Shown in pieces: positions 55,263 through 62,138 of a stretch of 64,000 bases of DNA. Position numbers and translations under genes: made by a program. The stretch is from Parasedimentitalea marina (GTDB lineage: Bacteria; Pseudomonadota; Alphaproteobacteria; Rhodobacterales; Rhodobacteraceae). The stretch covers positions 434,001 through 498,000 of the forward strand of contig NZ_CP033219.1 of the NCBI RefSeq assembly GCF_004006175.1, written 5' to 3'. Each line of letters opens with the position of its first letter. The first letter of the stretch is position 1. The notes beneath the pieces are model-generated. The model saw only the letters and a program-made list of their open reading frames with translations. It did no database searches and was not told the origin of the DNA.

Positions 55263-55766
55263 ATGCTGTCCCGTCTTGATTTGTTTATCGACCGAATGGT
55301 GTCCCAGCGCGCCTGCCTGGATTTTGCAATTGCGCAAACCGCAGCGATGACTGGTCCGGTGTTTGAACTGGGGTTGGGCAATGGCCGAACCTATCACCAC
55401 ATGCGGAGTTATGTTGAAGATCGCGACATCTACGTTTTTGAGCGCGCGGTTGCCTCGCATCCGGACAGCACACCGCCCGAGGATCGTGTGATTTTGGGGG
55501 ATGTACGCCAAACGCTCCCGGCATCGTTGGACCGGTTTGGCCCGACTGCCAGTTTAGTGCATGCGGATCTGGGCGGTCACAATCGTGAGAAGAACGACGT
55601 GTTTGCACGGTTTGTCTCGCCGCTGGTCGAGCCGCTACTGGCACCGGGCGGACTGATGGTGTCGTCTGACCGAATGTACTTTGACTCCCTGACAGAGTTG
55701 AGCTTGCCAGAAGGGGCCGTAGAGGGCCGGTGCTTTATCTACTGTCGGGATGGGGATATTCGCTAA
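55263..55766 (+). CDS. class I SAM methyltransferase-like protein, paralogue
   Basis: A 167-aa protein with FELGLGNGRTYHHMR (motif I), IYVFERAVASHP and a late GGLMVSSDRMYF strand. It is a paralogue of the last gene of the glycosyltransferase operon (38376-38852): both share RLD...R..QR, GLGNGRTY, HP...PP and an EK pair at matching places. Substrate unknown. AAGGAG stands 7 bases before the ATG. It is monocistronic; repeat element B begins 6 bases after its stop. Confidence 0.7.
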   Translation: MLSRLDLFIDRMVSQRACLDFAIAQTAAMTGPVFELGLGNGRTYHHMRSYVEDRDIYVFERAVASHPDSTPPEDRVILGDVRQTLPASLDRFGPTASLVHADLGGHNREKNDVFARFVSPLVEPLLAPGGLMVSSDRMYFDSLTELSLPEGAVEGRCFIYCRDGDIR

Positions 55767-55772
55767 CCAGAT

Positions 55773-55902
55773 CTCCCGCCCGTCCTCGTCCTCTTGACAG
55801 AGATACTCGGCCCGTTGGGCGTGGCGCCGCGCAAAGCGCGGCGCCACGCCCAAGACCGCAAGGACCATCGGCACTAGCCGATGGTTCGCGTGGGCGCGGG
55901 AG
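55773..55902 (+). repeat. multi-hairpin element, copy B (complete)
   Basis: Bounded by CTCCCG (55773-55778) and CGGGAG (55897-55902). The middle arm is a perfect 16-bp stem around AAA (GGGCGTGGCGCCGCGC and its complement, near 55817-55851). The third arm ACCATCGGC/GCCGATGGT occupies the same place as CCTGTCGGC/GCCGACGGG of copy A, with paired changes on both sides. The remaining bases to the GST gene at 56088 show no gene. Confidence 0.75.
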
Positions 55903-56087
55903 CATGCCGTGCTGTGGGGGGACTGATCAGAGATGTGGAAGCGGGAGCGTTATTTTATTTGATGTTCTGGTGCACCGAGCGACTTGGATGCCTCAACCCG
56001 CTATTTACGCGCTTTTCTGTGGTTGATGGACAGTAGGTCTGCCGTCTAGGCTGCATCAAAGGCGTTTGCGACAGGATACTTTGATCA

Positions 56088-56717
56088 ATGATTTTTTACG
56101 ACTGCTCTACTGCTCCTAACCCTCGTCGGGCGCGGATGTTCATTGCTGAAAAGGGACTTGCACTAGAATGCCACGACATTTCTATCGCCAAAGGGGAACA
56201 GTTGGGCGACGCGTTTAAATCGGTGAACCCACATGCCACAGTGCCAGTGTTGATCACTGACGAGGGGACGGCTCTGACAGAAAACCTAGGCATCGCGGCC
56301 TATTTGGAGGCAACCCACCCAAACCCTCCTTTGATGGGCCGGACAGCTGAGGAAAAAGGTCTGGTTCTCATGTGGAACGCAATTGCCGAGCAGCAGGGTG
56401 GAGTGCCCATCGCTGAAGCTCTGCGCAATGGCCATCCGTTCTTTGCAGACCGTGCGATCCCTGGTCCATCGGATTATGGCCAGATACCGGAATTGGTTTC
56501 GCGCGGCCTGGACCGCACCGAGAAATTCTTTGACCGGCTTGAACAGCGATTGCAGGCCAGCCGCTATCTGGCCACAAATGATTTCACTCTCGCTGATATC
56601 AGTGCTTTTGTGTTTGTTGAGTTTGCCCGGGTGATAAAAATGCGTATTCCAGATGCGAACGACGCCACATTGGCTTGGCACGCTGGGATCAAGGCGCGTC
56701 CGAGTGCTGTTTTATAA
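56088..56717 (+). CDS. glutathione S-transferase family protein
   Basis: A 209-aa protein. The N-terminal thioredoxin-like domain has CSTAPNPRRARMFIAEKGL and the cis-Pro loop HATVPVL followed by LTENLGIAAYLE, which binds glutathione. The C-terminal part is helical with ASRYLATNDFTLADISAFV, the N-capping motif of GSTs. It probably conjugates or reduces small electrophiles in the cytosol. The tetR gene follows 59 bases later on the same strand, so the pair may be one unit. Confidence 0.9.
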   Translation: MIFYDCSTAPNPRRARMFIAEKGLALECHDISIAKGEQLGDAFKSVNPHATVPVLITDEGTALTENLGIAAYLEATHPNPPLMGRTAEEKGLVLMWNAIAEQQGGVPIAEALRNGHPFFADRAIPGPSDYGQIPELVSRGLDRTEKFFDRLEQRLQASRYLATNDFTLADISAFVFVEFARVIKMRIPDANDATLAWHAGIKARPSAVL

Positions 56718-56776
56718 GACCGTCAAAACCTGTATTGCCATAACGGTGTTTGACAGTTTGACCAAAGGCGAAAAAG

Positions 56777-57442
56777 ATGACCCAAAAAACAATCCTGCAG
56801 CGCGATGACCCCAAAGCCGAACCGTTAATCGGCAATGTCAGAGTGACCCGTGCAGATTGGCTGAATGTGGCCATGGACGTGTTGATCTCGCATGGGGTCG
56901 AGCAGGTCAAAGTGCTGGCACTGGCAGAGAGAATGGCCGTCTCTAGGTCTTCGTTTTATTGGTATTTCAAATCCCGCCAGGATCTTCTTGATGCTCTGCT
57001 GAAAACATGGGAGCAGACCAACACTGCGGGGATGGTTGGCCAGGCAACGGTTGCTGCTGAGACGATAACTGCCGCAGTGTTGAATGTTTGGCGCTGTACT
57101 GCTGATCCGGAATTGTTCAACACAGCATTGGATTTCGCAGTGCGAGACTGGGCCCGCCGGTCTGGGCCTGTGCGTCATCTGTTAGATCAATCTGACGCGC
57201 GTCGGGTTGAGGCGCTGACGCAGATGTTTCAGCGCTATGATTTCCCTGATGTCGAGGCGCTGGCCCGTGCCAAAGCATTGTATTACATGCAATTGGGTTA
57301 TGACATGGCAGGGCTGAACGAAAGTGGTGACTATCGACTTAGGATGACGGCAGAATATTTGAAAGTCTTCACAGGGTGCGAAGCTCTCCCCGAAGAACTG
57401 GAAGAGTTCACCACCTATTCTTTGAAATTCTGGACCTCCTAA
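56777..57442 (+). CDS. TetR-family transcriptional regulator
   Basis: A 221-aa regulator. The N-terminal helix-turn-helix spans about residues 26-70 (WLNVAMDVLISHGVEQVKVLALAERMAVSRSSFYWYFKSRQDLLDALL in outline), with a helical ligand domain after it. It follows the GST gene and could respond to the substrate of that enzyme. Its TAA stop overlaps the TAG stop of the convergent indolepyruvate oxidoreductase gene within CTAA. Confidence 0.9.
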   Translation: MTQKTILQRDDPKAEPLIGNVRVTRADWLNVAMDVLISHGVEQVKVLALAERMAVSRSSFYWYFKSRQDLLDALLKTWEQTNTAGMVGQATVAAETITAAVLNVWRCTADPELFNTALDFAVRDWARRSGPVRHLLDQSDARRVEALTQMFQRYDFPDVEALARAKALYYMQLGYDMAGLNESGDYRLRMTAEYLKVFTGCEALPEELEEFTTYSLKFWTS

Positions 57443-60400
57443 AGAGCAGCAAGCATTGACGTGGTGTTGGATTTTATCTTTTCGGCGGCCAGCTGGCGGA
57501 CAGGGCCATAGCCGCGGATCTCCATCGGCGCAGTCAGGATGGCGAGGCAGCTGTCGTGACAGGCCGCGTTATAGCGCCGTTCGACCTGCTTTAGGGCGTC
57601 TTCGTACCATGCCAATAAATCACGGTGCAGCCGGGCCTCGGCGTGATATCCAAAAACGTTGAAACGGCTGCCGCGAAGGCGTTTACCTTTGGTCAGTAGG
57701 GTCAGAACGGGCCGTAACCACGGCCCAAAGGCGCGTTTCATCGGGCGACCCCGGGCGTCTTTTCCTCGGCTTAGAAGTGGCGGGGCAAGGTGATGGTGAA
57801 CCGTGAAGTCGCCCTCAAACTCCGCGTCCATTTGATGCTTGAAGGCGGCGCTGGTCAAAAGACGGGCCACTTCGAATTCGTCTTTATAAGCCATCAGTTT
57901 GAACAGCGATTTGGCGGCCGCAATGGTCAGTTCCTCAGTACTGTCAGCCGGAACTGCGTTGCGAAAGCGGGCCAGTGTTTCGGTATATCGTTTGGCATAC
58001 CCCACATCTTGATATCCGGTGAGAAAACTTGCCCGTCGCTCTATCACATCTTCCAGCGTTTCCGGCGCATCCGTAGTCTCTGTGTACCAATCGCTTACCA
58101 GACCTGGATCCACCGCCAGTGCGCGACCGATGGCAAACGCCAGACGGTTTCGCTCTACCGCCACTGCGTTAAGTTCAATGGCCTGGTCCAGCGCACCAGC
58201 TGAAACTGGCACAAGCCTTTTTTGCCAGGCAAATCCAAGCATTATCATATTGGCGAGGACCGTATCGCCGAGGATTGCCTCGGCAACCTCGTTGGCATTT
58301 ATCGCGCTTAAATTTTCGGCGCCGACGACACTGCTTATCGCCTGCTCGCGCTGACCTGCATTAAGATCAGCATCACGTTGCAGCACCAGATCACCGGTGG
58401 GCATTTCTGCCCGGTTCAGAACGATCCGTGTGTTGGACCCGTAATGTGCCGAGGCCTTGGGGGCTGAGCTGACCACGACATCGCAGCCAATCACCGCATC
58501 CGCCGCGCCTGTGTCAATGCGCACCTGATTCACGTCTTCCGGGTTAGACGACAGCCGAATATAGCTGAGCACGGTCCCGAATTTCTGCGCAAATCCAGTG
58601 AAATCCAACACACTGGAGCCTTTCCCCTCAAGATGGGCGGCCATGGTGATCAATGCGCCAATGGTCACCACGCCGGTGCCGCCAACCCCGGTGACCAATA
58701 AATCAAAGGGTGTGTCCAGCGCGGCAATGTTCGGGGTGGGCAGGGCCGCCACCAATTGCGCCGCGTCCAGACCCGGGGCCTGTTTCTTACGTCGGGTGGC
58801 GCCCTCGACGGTAACAAAGCTGGGGCAAAATCCATTCAGGCAGGAAAAATCTTTATTGCAGCTGGACAGGTTGATTTTACGTTTGCGACCCAGCGGTGTC
58901 TCAATGGGCTCCACGCTCAGGCAGTTGGATTCAGTTGAACAATCGCCGCATCCTTCGCAGACCAGATCATTGATGATTGCAAATCGTTTAGGGTCGTCCA
59001 GGGTGCCGCGTTTGCGACGGCGGCGCTTTTCGGTGGCGCAGGCCTGCTCATAGATCAGCACGGAAACACCCGGGATATCGCGCAGTTCGCGCTGGACCGT
59101 GTCCAATTCTGCGCGGTCATGAAATGTGGTGTCGCTGGGGAACTCTGATCGGATGAACTTGGTGATGTCATCCGACACCAGTGCAATTCGCGACACGCCT
59201 TCAGCCCGGCAAGTCTGGGCAATTCCGACCACGCTGACAGGGCCATCCACCGGCTGCCCGCCGGTCATGGCGACGGCGTCATTATAGAGGATCTTGTAGG
59301 TGATATTGGTCTGTGCCGCCACCGCCTGACGGATCGCCAGCGATCCAGAGTGATACCAGGTTCCTTCGCCGAGGTTCTGAAACACATGTTTGCCGCCGTT
59401 GAACATGGAGGCGGCAACCCAGGGCACACCTTCGCCGCCCATTTGCGCATATCCAGCGGTCTCGCGGTCCATCCAGCTGGCCATCACATGGCAGCCGATA
59501 CCTGAATTGGCCTTGCTGCCATCGGGCACTTTGGTCGAGGTGTTATGCGGGCAGCCTGAACAGAAATAGGGGGTGCGAGTGGCGCCAGAGATGTTCAACA
59601 GGATGGGCGGCGTATCCGTCAGCGCCAGCGCCTTGGCCGATAGCCCTTCCTCAGGAAAAAACGGATCAAGCCGCTGGGCTATGATAGGCACCAGTTGCAG
59701 TGGGCTTAACTCTCCAGTCCAGGGGATCAGCGGCTCACCGTGACTGTCGTATTTGCCAACCATCTTTTCGGGCTTGTTGCCGGGCCAATCATAGAAATAC
59801 TCTTTGAACTGGCTTTCGATAATGCCACGCTTTTCCTCGACCACCAGCACCTCTTTTTTGCCATGCACAAACCGCAAGGCGCTGCGACGGGCCAGTGGCC
59901 AGACCATTCCAACCTTGTATATATCGATGCCCAGCCGACGACAGGCCGCCTCGTCCAGCCCCAACAGGCGCAGTGCCTCCATCAGATCAAGATGGCCTTT
60001 TCCGGTGGTGACAAAGCCAAAACTGGCATCAGGCAAGTCATAGATGCGCCGATCAATCGGGTTCGCCTCGGCAAAGGCGCGCACCGCTTTCAACTTGGCC
60101 CGCATGCGAACCTCGATCTCGGGGCTGGGCAAATCCGAGCGCCGCACATGCAACCCGCCGGGGTAGGGGGGCAGGTCAGGCAAAATAAATTCCCGGTCTG
60201 GCGGCAAGGCGACAGAACGGCCACTTTCCACCGTTTCCGAGATGGCCTTGAAGCCAACCCAGGCGCCGGAATAGCGTGACAGGGCAAAGCCGTATTCGCC
60301 AAAACTCAGGAATTCGCTGACCGAGGCCGGATTTAGAACGGGCATAAACCAAGCCAGAAAACCCGCGTCGGACTGATGCGGCATCGACGAGCTGACGCAG

Positions 60401-60861
60401 CCGTGGTCATCGCCCGCAACCACCAGAACCCCGCCCTTGGTCGACGACCCATAGGCATTGCCATGTTTCAGCGCATCGCCTGACCGATCCACCCCGGGGC
60501 CTTTGCCGTACCACATTGAAAATACGCCCTCGACCTGACACTGGGGATCCAGCACGGCCTGTTGCGCCCCCAAAACCGCAGTTGCCCCCAGGTCTTCATT
60601 CACTGCAGGCATGAACTTGATACCATTCTCGCGCATCCGGTCAGCGGATCGCCAGAACTCCAAATCGACCCCACCCAGCGGCGAGCCACGATAGCCGGAT
60701 ACAAAACCAGCAGTGTTCAGACCTGCCTGTTGATCGCGGCGCGCCTGATCCAGCATGATCCGCGCCAACGCCTGAGTACCAGTGAGAAAAACCCGGCCTC
60801 TGGTCAGGTCGTACCGGTCACTCAGGTGATACTTCTGAAAATCATGTGTCTGCTGGGTCAT
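57439..60861 (-). CDS. indolepyruvate ferredoxin oxidoreductase family protein, fused
   Basis: A 1140-aa thiamine-diphosphate enzyme oxidising aryl- or branched 2-oxo acids to acyl-CoA with reduction of ferredoxin. The N-terminal alpha-type part begins LTGTQALARIMLDQARRD and has VSGYRGSPLGG. The TPP region near 450-510 has GIGCHVMASWMD and GEGTWYHSG. Around 635-690 is an iron-sulfur segment (CEGCGDCSTESNC and further Cys), and near 730 the gamma-type domain starts VTGVGGTGVVTIGAL. The start at 60861 (MTQQTHDF) is preferred; MPIKQEM at 60888 is possible. An Lrp/AsnC gene is divergent and probably controls it. Confidence 0.9.
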   Translation of the reverse strand: MTQQTHDFQKYHLSDRYDLTRGRVFLTGTQALARIMLDQARRDQQAGLNTAGFVSGYRGSPLGGVDLEFWRSADRMRENGIKFMPAVNEDLGATAVLGAQQAVLDPQCQVEGVFSMWYGKGPGVDRSGDALKHGNAYGSSTKGGVLVVAGDDHGCVSSSMPHQSDAGFLAWFMPVLNPASVSEFLSFGEYGFALSRYSGAWVGFKAISETVESGRSVALPPDREFILPDLPPYPGGLHVRRSDLPSPEIEVRMRAKLKAVRAFAEANPIDRRIYDLPDASFGFVTTGKGHLDLMEALRLLGLDEAACRRLGIDIYKVGMVWPLARRSALRFVHGKKEVLVVEEKRGIIESQFKEYFYDWPGNKPEKMVGKYDSHGEPLIPWTGELSPLQLVPIIAQRLDPFFPEEGLSAKALALTDTPPILLNISGATRTPYFCSGCPHNTSTKVPDGSKANSGIGCHVMASWMDRETAGYAQMGGEGVPWVAASMFNGGKHVFQNLGEGTWYHSGSLAIRQAVAAQTNITYKILYNDAVAMTGGQPVDGPVSVVGIAQTCRAEGVSRIALVSDDITKFIRSEFPSDTTFHDRAELDTVQRELRDIPGVSVLIYEQACATEKRRRRKRGTLDDPKRFAIINDLVCEGCGDCSTESNCLSVEPIETPLGRKRKINLSSCNKDFSCLNGFCPSFVTVEGATRRKKQAPGLDAAQLVAALPTPNIAALDTPFDLLVTGVGGTGVVTIGALITMAAHLEGKGSSVLDFTGFAQKFGTVLSYIRLSSNPEDVNQVRIDTGAADAVIGCDVVVSSAPKASAHYGSNTRIVLNRAEMPTGDLVLQRDADLNAGQREQAISSVVGAENLSAINANEVAEAILGDTVLANMIMLGFAWQKRLVPVSAGALDQAIELNAVAVERNRLAFAIGRALAVDPGLVSDWYTETTDAPETLEDVIERRASFLTGYQDVGYAKRYTETLARFRNAVPADSTEELTIAAAKSLFKLMAYKDEFEVARLLTSAAFKHQMDAEFEGDFTVHHHLAPPLLSRGKDARGRPMKRAFGPWLRPVLTLLTKGKRLRGSRFNVFGYHAEARLHRDLLAWYEDALKQVERRYNAACHDSCLAILTAPMEIRGYGPVRQLAAEKIKSNTTSMLAAL

Positions 60862-60941
60862 GGCTGGCATCTCTTGCTTGATCGGCATTGTAAGCGGTAG
60901 AGTAGACCATATTGAGTGAAAATTTTCGTCAAACCGCTTGC

Positions 60942-61006
60942 AATACGGTGTAATGTTGGGTGAATTGACCGACAATTGCGACACTTTAGAAAAGTTTGAC
61001 CGTATT
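60942..61006. promoter_or_regulatory. inverted repeats between ior and the Lrp/AsnC gene
   Basis: AATACGGT (60942-60949) and ACCGTATT (60999-61006) are perfect inverted arms, and GTCAAAC (60928-60934) pairs with GTTTGAC (60994-61000). They fill the divergent region and end at the start of the regulator gene, as expected for Lrp/AsnC autocontrol sites. Confidence 0.4.
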
Positions 61007-61465
61007 ATGGAAATCACTGATCGTGACCGCAGCATCTTGTCTCTGTTGCAACAAGATGCACGGATGTCCAATGCCGACATGGCCGAAACCATAGGAATGT
61101 CGGCCTCCGCACTGTGGCGACGGGTCCGGGCATTGGAAGATGCGGGCGCGATTGTGCGATATGGGGCCATCGTGAACCCGGCTGTCCTGGGGTTAGAGTT
61201 TCAGGCGATTGTTCATGTACACCTGACCCGCCATGACCCTGAAAAACTGGTCGAATTCATTCGCGCAATCGAGGGAAATACACTGGTTCAGGAATGTTAT
61301 GCCACAACCGGGCAGGCCGATTATCACCTGCGCGTGCTGGCTCCGGATCTGGACGCCTACAACAATTTTCTTGAACAATTCTTGTTTCGCTTACCTGCCG
61401 TTGCCAGCGCCCAGACCAATATGGTTCTGCGCACTATAAAGCAAAACAAACCAGTGCTTCCCTAA
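61007..61465 (+). CDS. Lrp/AsnC-family transcriptional regulator
   Basis: A 152-aa regulator. Residues 1-55 form the helix-turn-helix (DRDRSILSLLQQDARMSNADMAE, then MSASALWRRVRALEDAGAI), and the rest is a RAM ligand domain (QAIVHVHLT, QECYATTGQADYHLRVLAPDL). The start at 61007 (MEITDRD) matches the family; the longer frame to 60938 crosses likely operator arms. It is divergent from the indolepyruvate oxidoreductase gene, which suggests control by aromatic or branched amino acids. Confidence 0.9.
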   Translation: MEITDRDRSILSLLQQDARMSNADMAETIGMSASALWRRVRALEDAGAIVRYGAIVNPAVLGLEFQAIVHVHLTRHDPEKLVEFIRAIEGNTLVQECYATTGQADYHLRVLAPDLDAYNNFLEQFLFRLPAVASAQTNMVLRTIKQNKPVLP

Positions 61466-61504
61466 TCCGGATCCATTTTCATCTGGCCAGAAATATCCCG
61501 GGGT

Positions 61505-61521
61505 TTGGGGCAGAGCCCCAA
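61505..61521. terminator. short hairpin after the Lrp/AsnC gene
   Basis: TTGGGGC-AGA-GCCCCAA is a perfect 7-bp stem 40 bases after the regulator stop and 47 bases before the stop of the convergent DUF3307 gene. There is no T-run, so its role as terminator is uncertain. Confidence 0.4.
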
Positions 61522-61567
61522 GGGGTAAATGAAAGTATGCCCAAGCATATCCATTTGGTAGCAGGCT

Positions 61568-61960
61568 CTAAATTACAGTGTATTCCATCCAGGCCCATAC
61601 CATAGCCAGATAGGTGAAATGATGCAGCGCCTGATCTGTCCCCATGGCACGCCAGAATTCTGCCATGTTCGGCATCAACTGCTTTGACTCGGAATAGCAG
61701 GCTTTGCAGTAATCAATGTTGAAATGGATAAACCATTCAAGCGCGCAAATAACCAGTATGAACCACATCGGGGTATGAAATATCAGGAAGACCAGAAAGG
61801 ACCCTATTACATGTACTCCGGCATGTTGGGCCCGACCCATGTGAAAGTATATTCCCCGTCCACTTAGCATTTTCTGCGTCTGCATATAAAAGTCGGCAAA
61901 CATGTGCTTGAACTGCAGTAAGCCCAGCAGCAGCAAAATAGATCCGACATAGTCCGGCAA
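61568..61960 (-). CDS. DUF3307-like membrane protein
   Basis: A 130-aa hydrophobic protein with about four helices. LQFKHMFADFYMQTQKML (H-x3-D-x3-Q), HAGVHVIGSFLVFLIF and EWFIHFNIDYCKACYS follow the DUF3307 pattern seen more compactly in the gene at 24063. Function unknown. The preferred start is TTG at 61960, eight bases after AGGAG; a TTG at 62020 would add 20 Ser/Lys-rich residues. Several aromatic His pairs near the C-terminus (ALHHFTYLAM) are conserved-looking. Confidence 0.65.
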   Translation of the reverse strand: MPDYVGSILLLLGLLQFKHMFADFYMQTQKMLSGRGIYFHMGRAQHAGVHVIGSFLVFLIFHTPMWFILVICALEWFIHFNIDYCKACYSESKQLMPNMAEFWRAMGTDQALHHFTYLAMVWAWMEYTVI

Positions 61961-62138
61961 GACGGGAACTCCTGTTAATCGCTCGTTACTGGAGCTTACG
62001 GATTTTTTCGCCGCAAGCAATCGTCAGCGAAACATCTTCCGCAAAGGGGCATCTGACGCTAAGGCATTGCCTGTGATGGTGGAACCGCGCTAGGCATTGG
62101 GGTGTACTTGTTTGTCCTTGCTATTTTGGAGGCCTTCC

